A stretch of 64,000 bases of DNA, taken from Phyllostachys edulis. Its lineage: Eukaryota; Streptophyta; Magnoliopsida; Poales; Poaceae. A program made the position numbers and the translations under genes. Shown here in pieces: positions 12,869 to 23,265 of the stretch (positions are counted from its first letter, which is position 1; each line of letters opens with the position of its first letter). The stretch covers positions 7,070,834 to 7,134,833 of the forward strand of contig CM070561.1 in assembly GCA_036346405.1 (NCBI GenBank), read 5' to 3'. A model generated the notes under the pieces. It worked only from the letters and a program-made list of their open reading frames with translations, was not told the DNA's origin and made no database searches.

Positions 12869-13404
12869 ACTACGAAAAATAGTGACTTACCACCTCTCTG
12901 CCTATTTGCAAAGTTCCTCTTTTTCCTGTCGTAACTCTAGAAGTTGTCGGTGATATTCACCAACAACGGCAATTTGTTCTAGAGCTTCTGCAAAAAGAAA
13001 GACAGTAAGAAATAAGGGAAGACCACATGTATAAGTATCATTAAATACTTACACTCATGGTTGATCGAGCAAATATCGAGTAAACTAGCTCTGGATTCTT
13101 CAGCTTGTCCACTCTCTCGACTTGATCCCACCAAACCTTCTCAAGACGCTCATTGTCAAAAGTTTCCCCTCTGTTGGGAATGTCTTTGAGATGAGGGACT
13201 CGATGGCGAGATCTAAAAGCAGAAGACCCCACTATGGAAGCAGGGCCAAAGAAATCAGAACAGAAGTTGAAGTATTCCTCATCTTCTGATTCTGAAATTG
13301 CGCTTCTCTTCGATACTGTGAAGGAGGTCTCGCGATTTCCTTTCCCTTGCGGTGGTCGTCCATCACCACCTTTGGTAGAGGCTTCATGATCGCCTCTGCT
13401 GGTT

Positions 13405-13540
13405 TCACGACCATTTCAGTAGTCGTAGCTGCAACCTCAGTGGTCATGGCGGCTACCTTAGTGGTTGTAGCCGCTACCTCAGTAGCCGTGGCTACGACCT
13501 CAGCGGTTGTGATAATTGCTTCAGGAGCCACGACTTCTTC
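13405..13540 (-). repeat. 21-bp minisatellite coding a 7-residue repeat
   Basis: Around five to six copies of a 21-bp unit (plus strand ctcagtggtcatggcggctac and variants) lie in exon 4 of the antisense gene. They encode repeats like VAATTTE. The unit length is a multiple of three, so length change would keep the frame. Confidence 0.7.
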
Positions 13541-14496
13541 CACAACCCGGGCTGTGGACGATCCTTCGACCACTTCATTGCCATCTCTCAATCGCCGGAG
13601 AGGCAAAGAAGGCTTCTCGATAGAAGCCTCCTCGGGGGCTGAAGGAGTCGGGCTAAAACCAACAAAAGGAAAGCAAGTCAAATTGTGAAAAGCAAAAGGT
13701 AAATGCTGTTCTTACACTTTAGCTCGCTTCACATACCTCTGCATCCTGGACCTGATCAGAAACTTAGGAGCTATCTTCCCGACGAAAGATTTCTTCGACT
13801 TCTTTTCTACGACCATGTCTGGTCGTAGCTCAAGTTGGAGAATAGGCTCGGTCACGACCACGTCTGGTCGTGGATCTTGAACAGGGACCATCTCTCTGGT
13901 CTCCTGACTTTCCGGAGGGCCGAGATCAGTCTCGACCACTCCAAGAGCAGCACTACCCTCAACGGTAGGCTCGGCTGGATCAGCGTTGTCCTTCACAAAA
14001 GACATAAACTCCTTCCAGTTCTCCTTTTCTAGTTGCTTGACAAAACTAGGAGTGGCAGAAACTGTGAAAGTTTTCTTGTCATAATAAAAAGGTACCTTGG
14101 CTTTGTGGGCTTTACGCCTAAGAGGTTCTTCGACCTCCTCGGCCTCCTCAGCTGTAGCTGCTCTAGCCTCGACTTCTGCTGTAGCCGTGTCCGTGGCCTT
14201 GCGGGCCTTGCGCCTAAGAGGTTTTTCATCCTCCTCAACTTCAGTTGTTTCAACCTCGGCTTCTGTTGCAACCATGCGTGCCGCAGACTTTGCCGAGGAC
14301 CTGGTCGAAATGAGGGGACTTGAGCTTGATCCTCCCTTGTCGACGACTCTTGTAAGTCGACGCTTTTTAGTCGGAGGGGCTGAGTCCTTGTCCGTTATCA
14401 CCACGGCACCAATGGTTATCAGTTCAGGCTCTTCAACATCCTGACGGTTTTCCATACCTACTTTCTATAAAGAAAAACAGCAAAAGAAGAATCACT

Positions 14497-14615
14497 GACC
14501 AGTCGTAAGATTTTCTACGACCAGTATCCAGTCGTAAGCTTTTCTACGACATCTCCTTGATTGTAAGATTTTCTACGATCACTACCTAGTCGTAAGTTCT
14601 TTCTACGACTATGAA
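14497..14615. repeat. GTCGTAAG/CTACGAC hairpin repeats in intron 2
   Basis: Four units, for example agtcgtaagcttttctacga at about 14530, are spaced about 31-34 bp. They occupy the intron between exons 2 and 3 of the antisense gene. Confidence 0.7.
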
Positions 14616-15582
14616 GTCCTAAGGATAAAATCAACTTTTGATTACCTTTAGGCGCTCCGTCTTTTCCTCTGCGGATAAAACCGCAAGGATTTGAGGAACT
14701 CCCACCCTGGGTGGTGGAGACTTCTCACAAACGAGTTTGACTCGAACGTCAATCTCTGCCTGTGAAAGATCTGTGTAAAATAGATAAAAACATTCATTAG
14801 ACAATTTTGAAGAAGACCAAACTGAGAGTTAAGTCATAAAACTACTTACCCTCCTCGTAGTCCCTAGTCGGGTCTCCTCGCCCCGTGTACCTCCACATGG
14901 GAGGTACTCGTTTCTTCAAAGGGCTAATTCGACGTGTGATGAAATCCTTCACCACATGCCATCCGGTTAACCCCTTTTCTCTCAAGTCCTTTATGGCTTG
15001 AATATAAGGGGCAATTCGGCTGATATCCTGGGGAATCAAATCCCACGAAGATTTCTTTTCGGCAGCCTTCCCCTCGAAAGTAAGGTTGTCTTCTGAGGTG
15101 ACTTTCCAGTAAAACCACCTCTTCCTCCATCCCGGCCACGAAGACCTAGTAAACATCTGAATATACTCCCTCGACTTCCCGTCATGGAGCTTCAGACCAC
15201 AACTTTTGGCTATTCTAGTTTGTCGAGCCATTCCATAGAAATATTGAAAGAGCACAAGGATCGTTGGAATTCCCAGGTACGCCTCACATAGATACACAAA
15301 TACGCTTAACATTGTGATGGAATTGGGACCAAGGTTTACCAATTCCACCTCAAAATGCTCAAGTATGAGCGTGAGAAAGGGGTGAGCAGGCAATCGAAGA
15401 CCACACTCACAATACGCCTAGAAGATTGGAATTTGCTCATCCTCTCCCGATGGCCAATGCTGCCCATACGCCGCAAACCACTTCACGAGGATCTTCTCTG
15501 GAATCTTCCCGGCGTCGACCAGGGCTTGCATCTTCACCGTATCCATCTCCGACTCAACCCACTCAGAAGTTCTCCCAGCCAT

Positions 15583-16117
15583 TTCTCTCAGAAAGGGGAG
15601 ATTTTTGTTTGAGTTGGTGGCGGAGAAGACAAGAACTCGACGAACAGTGGAACGATTTGGGGAAAAGTATGAATCTAAGTTTTACCCTCGGTAAGTATTT
15701 ATAACCGTGTACCTTGGGCCGAAGGCGTGGCATTCCAAAGGTTGCCACCGCTTCGGGAACCACTCCAACGGACATACTAACGGGAGTCGTTTGCAATTCC
15801 CTAACTTGTCCGTTCAGGAAAATCAGGTTCGTTTTTACACCTCAAGCGAAATTACTTCCTTGGTCAGATCTTTTTGACCAAAGGAAATGTTAATCGGAAA
15901 GGTTTTTCTTCCGATCACCATACTATGACCACCTCGTGATCGTAGGAATGTGCTACGACTATTTGATAGTCGTAAGCAATCTTCTTGACCAAGCATATTT
16001 CTGGTCAAAGTAGTACACAAATGTTGAAGAGTTTTCCCTTCGACTATCTTTCTACGACCCTCAGGTAGCCGTAAGACCTTCTATAACTCCTTTACCAAGT
16101 AAGTTGCTTTCACTTGA
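15583..16117. other. spacer upstream of the antisense gene (Tat copy 1)
   Basis: This is likely the 5' leader and promoter region of the antisense gene, reading leftward. On the minus strand there is a TATA-like TTATAAATACTTACC at about 15705. More GTCGTAAG-type hairpin units lie at 15925-16075. The other Tat copy keeps this segment. Confidence 0.4.
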
Positions 16118-16132
16118 AGCTGGGGGGCTAGA
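16118..16132 (+). promoter_or_regulatory. polypurine tract of Tat copy 1
   Basis: AGCTGGGGGGCTAGA stands directly before the LTR's TGACGAGG start, as in the second Tat copy. Confidence 0.7.
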
Positions 16133-16193
16133 TGACGAGGATCTAATAATCCTCATTTTATCTTTTATCTATAATTCTTATTATGGATAAATA

Positions 16194-16201
16194 TGACGTC
16201 A
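16194..16201. promoter_or_regulatory. TGACGTCA palindrome in the Tat LTR
   Basis: This perfect 8-bp palindrome is conserved in all three Tat LTRs of the window (also 39896-39903 and 61401-61408). TGACGTCA is the classical core bound by TGA-type bZIP factors. Regulation is inferred, not shown. Confidence 0.5.
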
Positions 16202-16249
16202 TATGGTCCCTGAGTATACCCCTTAATGTTATAAGGGAGGAGCCTGCTA

Positions 16250-16372
16250 GGTGGTCGTGAGTTCTTCTACGACCACCCCCATAGTCGTAAGTTATGCTAC
16301 GACTACCTCATAGTCGTAAGTCTTGCTACGACTACCTTATGGTCGTAAGTTCTTCTCGACCGTGTCATCATT
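16250..16372. repeat. hairpin repeats in the U3 of the Tat LTR
   Basis: Four units of gtcgtaagt-(4 to 6 nt)-ctacgac are spaced about 31 bp and lie some 240 bp upstream of the TATA box. The arrangement is the same in the LTRs at about 39955 and 61460. Confidence 0.75.
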
Positions 16373-16610
16373 TACCACCTTAGGATCAATAAAACCTCTG
16401 CATTTAGTAGGTCCAATTGATTAAGGAATTCAAGCGATCATCATCTGTTGTTACTCTGCGAAGTAATAGCACGTAATACCCCATTATCTCGATATATAGG
16501 CTGTCGGGCGTGGAGGAGTTAATCGCGCCGGTGATTATCGCCAACATGCGCCGCTCTGAGATGTGATGAGGCGCCACTTCACCTGGAGAAACGGCCACTC
16601 CTTCACGTAC

Positions 16611-16618
16611 TATATAAA
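16611..16618 (+). promoter_or_regulatory. TATA box of the Tat LTR (copy 1)
   Basis: TATATAAA is followed by a G/C-rich stretch and lies about 290 bp before the LTR end. It is identical in position in the other two Tat LTRs. Confidence 0.6.
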
Positions 16619-16903
16619 GGCAGCAATCAGAGAAGGAAAGGGCAATCGGATCAAGGCGTAGACACACGCTATCAAGGGCCATCAGGAAGACAAGCACTAT
16701 CATCTGTAATAGTCTTAGTATTTCTCCTGATTGTCCAGAATACACTCAATACCATACATACACAGGAGTAGGGTTGTTATTCTCTCCGGAGAAGGCCTGA
16801 ACTTGTATAAAAATCCCCGTGTCAATCTCTCTACGTGATTTCATTCTAGGAGACCCCCCGAATCAAACAATCTTTACGTAAGATCGGTTCTAAAACACCG
16901 ACA

Positions 16904-17293
16904 AGTATCTACAGATTCACGCGGTTTCATCTCAAATTTGGAATACTCCTTTTTGAATTGATTTTGACGAACACCTTTAACAGATTTTGATCCTTCATGA
17001 TAGTCAGCAAGTGTTGTCCAAATTTTGTTAGCAGATTTAATGTTGGCAATTCTAACAAATTCGATTCTACTTAAACCTTGCAACAAGATATTTCTAGCCT
17101 TAGCATTAGCTTCAATATCAGCAGTGTTATTGTTGGTGATAACAGCCGGGACTTCATAAGAATTCTCAACCTTCTGCCAGATGACATTACCTTGAGCTTG
17201 AAGAAAAACTTCCATACGAGTCTTCCAATAGATGTAGTCTGATCCATCAAAGTATGGAGGCTTACCCGAGAAGCGATCACGATCCGATGCCAT
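16904..17293 (-). pseudogene. gag: copia gag N-terminus, cut by Tat copy 1
   Basis: It starts MASDRDRFSGKPPYFDGSDY and continues YWKTRMEVFLQAQ, the N-terminal pattern of copia gag (DUF4219 followed by a UBN2-like region: KIWTTLADYHEGSKSVK, QFKKEYSKFEMKPRESVD). The start codon lies 10 bp downstream of the primer-binding site. The reading frame is open for about 130 residues and then runs into the Tat LTR at 16903, so the gene is broken there. Confidence 0.8.
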
Positions 17294-17302
17294 TGCAACC
17301 TT

Positions 17303-17314
17303 GCTCTGATACCA
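17303..17314 (-). promoter_or_regulatory. primer-binding site (initiator Met tRNA)
   Basis: The minus strand reads TGGTATCAGAGC two bases after the LTR's terminal ACA. It is complementary to the 3' end of plant initiator Met tRNA. Confidence 0.85.
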
Positions 17315-18421
17315 CTTGTAGGATCATAATGGCAATCAGAAGGGGGGTTGAATGATTGCAGCGAATTGACCCCCTAATTCCAACTTCTTCTTATGTGCAA
17401 GAATTTCAGCAACTTCTCTGTTGATACTTGAAGAGCTTCACAACCGAGACCACCTCAGCGCACATGAAGAACACCGAATCAAGAATCAAAGTAGAACGAA
17501 ACTGAACTTTATATATCAAACTTGATTTGTGTCTACAAAGTGCTCAGCAAGCATCCCTCAAAGCCCCAATTCGAAGGATATCTAAATCACCGCAACAGCA
17601 GCAAGCTACGATCTCAAAAACATTTAAAACTCACGTCTAAAAACTCGTATCCAAGGCGCACCCACTCTGCCTCTTTTATAGGCAAAGTTCAATCTGTATC
17701 AATCAAGCCTCTTTTATAGGCAAAGTTCAATCCGTATCAATCACGAATACGAAACCTATCTCTCCGAAAATCAAGGGACCCGAAACCCTTTCCAACACAG
17801 GTTTTACCAAAACAACTCAAAACTTTCCAAAACAAACTCTTCCACGTCGTAAGCCTCCAGGACACCTTCCTGTAGCTCCAACGTGATCCACCTTTGTCTT
17901 CCATGTGCTCCAGCGTGATCCAAACCACCTCTTGACATCCATGACTTCCAAGACCTCAGATTTCCCATCCTAGTCTGAGTCAATCCCGTCACCAAACGTA
18001 GTTCGTCCTCACGCCTCAACCTGCACATGCAAAGATTAAAGAAACCAATTCTTGGCACAAGTTCTCCGGCTTGACCATCCATTAGCACACACACACCAAT
18101 GAACACTATCATGCATCATGCAACAAGATAAAACTTATGAAAACAACAAATCTGCAGCCAATTCCTCAAAGCGACAACTTTCCAGAGAACAATCCGTACT
18201 ACCGCCATTGTACGTCTGGTACTACCAAGACACGCGTCGCATCGCTCAAGACATCAAGGAACTACCGCTCATTGAGAAATCTCAAGATCTTCCAAAAACA
18301 TCCTCTCTGGAATTTCCATACCGCAACATTGCGGTCATACCTTTGTCTTGGTACTACCGCTCGCTCAAATCATGCAGATATTGCCCCGCTGATCGCATCT
18401 TAGCTTCACAACAAGCGGTCA

Positions 18422-19614
18422 AGGGCGGAGCCCAATAGGCCCACCCGGTGTCACAGGACACCGGGTCCAAAAAAAATTTTAGTAGAGATTAACTCTTTAG
18501 TACCATAGGTGCACCCCCAAACAAACCAATCAGCACCCGGACTTCCAAATTTATGCGTGTCGAGCAGCCATCTCCACGCCGACGTCCGCGGCTCCACGCG
18601 CCCACGCTACTGATTGCATACACAGACGCAATAAGCATGCTCATAGCGCTAGCCGCCCAAGAGGGCCAGCGCTACACAAAGACTCCAAAGGCCGAGCCGA
18701 CGATGCTTGATTAGGTTCACAGTAAAATTTACATGATTAGCGCAGGCCCACGCGGCTGATTCCGTGGTTCGCTTGCTGCTCGATGGCATTGCCATTGGCG
18801 GCTGCGGTCTTTGCTGCAGATCGCAGAGGCGAGAAAACGAGAGAACACGAAAAGCCACCGCCTCTCTCCGCCTTGCGACCTCGATCGCAGAGGTCAGAGT
18901 CTGTAGCCCTATACGCCGCCCCACTTTGAGTGCTCGACCCGAGTCTGACTCGGAGACCTTGTCTTGTCGGCCACCGAGCTTGAACTGTAATCTCGTGGCT
19001 TCTTCCTCGTATCTTGTTTCTTGTTGTAGGCTTGTAGCTCCATCCAAATATCCAATCATCATGTATATAATATGGTTATGCGACTAGGCAAGAGCGATGG
19101 GCACTACCATTAGTATGCAAAGATTAATAGATTATAATTATATGGTACTGAGCAAGCGTACTACTACTGCCATTAGGCATTAGTTCAACATATATTGATA
19201 TATACACACACGCAAGATTAGTTGTGGAGAGGCAATGAAACAACGATCACCAGACAAGGAATCGGAATTTGGAAAGATGAGTTAGTCAGTTAGGTATTAA
19301 TTCTTGTCCTAATTTCCCCCGATTCTTCCAATTTCTTTTGAGAAATTGGGATTTTCAACTCGATGAATGATGATTGTTGTTTTCTTCATCAAATGTTAGG
19401 GCTATAACTTATAAACTTGAAATGTAGGGTTTCAAATTGGATCGTGGCCCGTGATCGTGACTCGTGTGCAGTGTCTATTGTGCTCAACCAATGTCAAGTA
19501 AGTAAAAGCATCTATCCACACGTATGTTTGATGCTTGTAATTTATTATACTTGTTGTTGAACATGGCAATTGAGTAATTGACAACATCTAATTGAGGTTT
19601 CAAATAATTGGGAA
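18422..19614 (+). other. 5' non-coding part of the hAT element
   Basis: Leader-like sequence, G+C-rich to about 19000 and then A+T-rich with possible introns. A start codon used upstream of 19615 cannot be excluded. No other gene was recognised. Confidence 0.4.
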
Positions 19615-21960
19615 ATGACAGGAAAATTTATGGAAAAGTTTCTGAAGAGAAAAGCACTCGATAGCGCTACTAATGCTAGGAATTCACCTACAGAAGTTAT
19701 CAATTGGGAAGAGGAAATTCAATTTGATCCAGGCAAAAGGAAAATGATAGATGACTATCATCCTAATCAAAAAGATGTGGTGAGAAGAAAGTACTTAGAT
19801 AATGGGCCTTGTCAACCTCGTACTTATGATTTTCCATATACACACTTTGGGGATAAAAACAGAAGGTTTAATCCTGAATGGTTTGATGAGTTTGGGAGTT
19901 GGCTTGAATATAGTGAGTCCAAAGATAGGGCATATTGCTTTTGTTGTTTCTTGTTTAGGGACCGCAACAAGAAAGAAGCTGGGTACGAGGCATTTGTTAT
20001 AAATGGTTGGAATGGTTGGAACAAGAAAGCTAGACTAAAAGAGCATGTAGGTGGTGTGAATAGTATTCACAACAAAGCATTGAAAAATTGCGATGATTTG
20101 TTAAAAAGAGAACAACACATTGATGTTGCTATCTATACACAAAATGAAGCTTCGAAGATGGCTTATTTTACTAGACTAAATGCCTCAATTGACGTTGCTA
20201 GAGTGTTATTGAAGCAAAGATTGCCTTTTCGAGGCCATGATGAGTCGAAGGAGTCCTACAACAAAGGGAACTTCTTGGAATTTTATGAGTTCTTAGCAGA
20301 GCATGATTCAGCTTTAGGCAAGGTGGTGGGTAAAAATGCTGCAGGTAATTGTCTTATGGTGTCTCCTCCCATACAGAAGGAGATTGCTCATTGCTTTGCA
20401 AAGGACATATTGCATTCTATTCTCAAAGAAATTGGGCACGATGTATTTTGCTTGCTTGTTGATGAGTCCAGAGATGTCTCTTGCAAAGAACAAATGGCAG
20501 TGGTCTTGCGGTATGTTGATAGTTGTGGAATTATAAAGGAGAGTTTTGTTGGTCTTGTTCATGTGAAAGAGACAACTTCTGCCTACCTCAAGTCTTCTAT
20601 TGATTCTCTATTTGCAGAATATAAGCTAAGTTTAAAGCAAGTTAGAGGACAAGGATATGATGGCGCTAGCAATATGCGAGGTGAGTTCAATGGCTTGCAA
20701 TCATTGATCATGAGAGAAAGTAGCACAACTTATTATGTCCATTGTTTTGCTCACCAACTTCAATTAGTAGTTGTGGCTGTTGTAAGAAAACATAAAGGCG
20801 TTAGTAATTTCTTTAGTATGATTTCTCTCTTGTTGAATGTGGTGGATGGATCTTCGAAGAGGAGGGACATGGTTCGAGATATCAACCACGAACAAGTGCA
20901 CGAGGCTTTAGGTTGTGGGCTACTTCAAACTGGAACGGGATTAAATCAAGAGCAATGTCTTCAAAGACCCGGAGATACTCGTTGGAGTTCTCATTATAAA
21001 ACTCTTAAGAGTTTGGTTGACTTGTTTCCAACAGTTGTCACAGTGTTAGAATTTGTGGAAGAAGAAGACAAGGACAGAACAAATAGAGATCAAGCATTGG
21101 GTCTACTAGTGTACTTTCAGTCATTTGATTTTGTCTTTTATTTGCATCTCATGTTGACTATCTTGATAATCACAAACACCTTGTCACTAGCACTTCAACG
21201 AAAGGATCAAGACATTGTGAATGCCATTAAATGTGTGAAATCAACTAGGTTGCATTTGGATGAGCTTAGAAGAGATAAGTGGGAATCTGTCCTAGGTGAA
21301 GTGTATGCCTTTTGTGAGAAACATGGTATTCCTAAGTTGGAAATGGGAGAAGCTTACGTTAATCCAAAGAAGCAACGTCAAAGAACTGGAATTACCAACA
21401 AGCATCATTATGAAGTGGATTGTTTTAATGATGTTCTTGATTGGCTACTTCAAGAGCTTGATAGTTGCTTCAACGAGACAACCTCTAACTTGCTTGTTTG
21501 GTCGGCCGCTTTGAGTCCAAGAGACTCATTTCATGATTTCAATTTGGATAATTTGATGAGCATTGCTAAACTTTATCCCATGGATTTTGATTTTGGGGAA
21601 TTGAGGGACCTTAACCATCACCTTTGCCTCTACATTACCGATGTGTGAGCAGATGATAGATTCTCCAACATATAGACTATTGGCCAACTTTCTCAAAAAA
21701 TGGTGGAGAGAAGGAAACATCTTTGCTATCCTTTGGTTTATCGACTTTTGAAGCTAGTACTAGTATTGCCTGTCGCCACTGCCACAGTTGAGAGGTGTTT
21801 TTCAGCCATGAGAATTGTGAAAAATTATTTGCGCAATCGCATCAGTGATGATTTCATGAGTGATAGCCTAATTTGCTATGTGGAGAAAGAAGAAATGAAG
21901 AAAGTTACCAATGACGTCGTGGTTCATCGTTTCATGAATTTGAAAGAACGTAAATACTAA
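19615..21960 (+). pseudogene. hAT transposase, TTF zinc finger/DUF4371 type, two in-frame stops
   Basis: About 780 codons. The N-terminal TTF-type zinc finger is at residues 70-160 (YCFCCFLF, NGWNGWNKKARLKEH). The DUF4371/RNase H-like core has Asp in LLVDESRDVS and GQGYDGASNMRG, and HCFAHQLQLV follows. The C-terminal hAT dimerisation domain ends with ATVERCFSAMRIVKNYLRNR. Two stops break an otherwise continuous frame: TGA at 21646-21648, likely a former Arg codon, and TAG about 14 codons later. Such proteins cut and paste the element by its inverted ends. The start could also be the Met at 19630 (MEKFLKRK), the usual start in this family. The protein as it stands would lack dimerisation. Confidence 0.85.
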
Positions 21961-22333
21961 AAGGTAATGTATTTACTTTCATTCGATCATTCTACTTTTT
22001 TTTACTTTATAATTTTAATTCATTTTTTTCTTTTTTATAGGTCATTTCGGTCGGATGATGTATTTTGCCAATACCGACTATCTTTTGTTCATGATTTCAC
22101 CCTTAGTTGCTTCACTTTTCTACAATTAACCAATATTACAAGTGAGTTTCTTTATCTTGGTAAGCATTTTGATCGCTACTCCTTTATCGTTGTACATGTC
22201 ATTGGTTATGTTGAATTATTGATGCTAAAAGTTGCCGGATACATTACTATTTAGTACCATATTGGTTGAAAATTATATATGTTGTTATATGTATAGTGAA
22301 ATGGTGAACCCGGTCATTTTCGTTCTAGTTCAT
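21961..22333 (+). other. 3' non-coding part of the hAT element
   Basis: A+T-rich, with pyrimidine runs and no coding signal. It ends near GAACCCGGTCATTTTC, which mirrors the ACCCGGTGTC near the left end. Confidence 0.4.
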
Positions 22334-23265
22334 ACCGGTCATGGTATTACAGATTTTGACTTAATGAAGACTGTCGAACCTTTCTCTCTCAAGAACAAGC
22401 GCGGTACTACCGTTGTTTTCACCACGGTACTACGGACACGCCGGTACTACCGCTCACAAACGGTATAAATGTATGGCAAAACGTGTTACTTAACCTTAAA
22501 GCACGCGAACGGCCCAGATCACGATGTTGATCGGACCGTGCTTCACGTACCGTTGATTTCATCTGTTCAAAGTCCGAACGTTCTCAACAATATCGGCCGT
22601 TGGATTTTAAATCAAGGGCTCACAACGCTTTCCGATCTCGGACGGTCCGAACGTTCACAACAATATCAGCCGTCATATCAGGATCTAATGGTTCAAGCAA
22701 AAGCATGCGTTTGGAACTTGACTTGCGGTACTACCGCACTTCACTCACGGTAGTTCCGCTGTGCGATAGTTCCGTAAAAATACTGCCGGTACTACCGCAA
22801 CTTGAAAACGCCTAAAAACCTCAGAACAAAGCCTTGTGCCACGTGGACGCTCCAGATTCATTTTGGCAAATCGGATGCCTCTCAAAACTTTTCAAACACG
22901 GAGGTCCGAAGGTAAACCGGTAGAACCGCTGTATAGACTGCGGTCATACCTTCAACCGGTAGTACCGCACATTACAAGCCGGTACTACCGCTCTCAAGGA
23001 AATCCAAAATCCAAATGCAAGTCTTCTGGAAATATTAAACCGCCAACTAAAATGCGGTTGAACCGCCGAACGGTACTACCGCAAGAACAATGCCAGTACT
23101 ATCGATAAAACTGACAAAACCTGATTTTCGACAGAATTCAATAGAGTTTAAAAGCAAGTCAGCAACTGAGATCCAAAACATGTTCCAGAGACAATGTATT
23201 CAACTTTAAGCACCAAGACTAAGTCTTTATTAAAGGCAATGTATTCATCATCAAATATCATGACC

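Larger units (their letters stand above)
11625..15582 (-). pseudogene. antisense multi-exon gene of the Tat element (Transposase_28-like N-terminus)
   Basis: Nine exons can be traced on the minus strand: 15582-14850, 14770-14646, 14458-about 13737, 13652-13053, 12987-12891, 12681-12536, 12473-12347, 12288-12131 and 11996-about 11625. Most junctions have GTAAGT- or GTATGT-like donors and pyrimidine-rich AG acceptors. Exon 1 starts MAGRTSEWVE and includes HPFLTLILEHFEVELVNLGPN, the pattern of the Transposase_28 (putative gypsy type transposon) domain. Exon 2 reads DLSQAEIDVRVKLVCEKSPP in frame with exon 1. Exon 3 is basic and Ala/Glu-rich, exon 4 has a 7-residue repeat, and exons 5-9 are coiled coil. 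A TAG at 15420-15418, further stops in exons 5 and 6 and a frameshift in exon 4 break it. Function is unknown. Antisense additional ORFs are reported in Tat elements such as Grande. Confidence 0.72.
7392..16903 (+). mobile_element. Tat/Retand-type Ty3-gypsy element, copy 1, 3' part
   Basis: Contents in order: degenerate RT/RNase H, a second archaeal-type RNase H, integrase, tandem repeats, an antisense multi-exon gene, polypurine tract and 3' LTR. An extra RNase H and an additional gene 3' of integrase are known marks of the Tat lineage (for example Grande and Retand). The 5' half lies outside the window, beyond the copia inserted at 7391/7392. The element ends at ...CACCGACA and sits inside the gag of a minus-strand copia. 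The five bases after it are agtat, the presumed target duplication. Confidence 0.85.
16133..16903 (+). repeat. 3' LTR of Tat copy 1 (771 bp)
   Basis: It starts TGACGAGGATCTAA and ends CACCGACA, and matches the LTRs at 39835-40578 and 61340-62090 along its length. It contains a perfect TGACGTCA, four hairpin repeats and a TATATAAA box. The sequence after it is copia gag in minus orientation. Confidence 0.9.
18422..22333 (+). mobile_element. hAT-family DNA transposon inserted in the copia LTR
   Basis: It contains a TTF/DUF4371-type hAT transposase. The left end begins AGGGCGGAGCCC and is preceded by agcggtca. On the right, accggtca (7 of 8 matching) follows a degenerate end ...GTTCTAGTTCAT, consistent with an 8-bp hAT target duplication. 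Terminal inverted repeats are poor (the right end looks decayed), so the right boundary is tentative. LTR sequence with GGTACTACC motifs stands on both sides, which supports a real insertion. Confidence 0.65.
16904..23265 (-). mobile_element. SIRE-like copia element, minus strand, 5' end
   Basis: On the minus strand this runs LTR, primer-binding site, gag start. The remainder of the element would continue left of Tat copy 1, outside the window. Tat copy 1 interrupts its gag and a hAT transposon interrupts its LTR. The right boundary (the LTR's TG end) is placed at CA 23260-23267 and is uncertain by some tens of bases. Confidence 0.65.
17317..23265 (-). repeat. 5' LTR of the minus-strand SIRE-like copia, split by a hAT element
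   Basis: LTR sequence occupies 17317-18421 and 22334-about 23265, about 2.0 kb when the inserted hAT is removed. Both halves carry the near-palindrome CGGTACTACCG (several at 18185-18360, about twelve at 22400-23105). The outer end TGATATTTGATGATGAATAC (minus strand) is a plausible LTR start, but no polypurine tract or target duplication could be used to fix it. Confidence 0.6.

Noticed and set aside
13347..14444. Plus-strand frames of 80-115 codons opposite exons 3 and 4
   Set aside because: They mirror the Ala/Glu/Lys-rich antisense exons and lack splice continuity or similarity.
18764..19087. Plus-strand 107-codon frame before the hAT transposase
   Set aside because: Arg/Ser-rich with no domain, it is not continuous with the transposase and is probably leader sequence.
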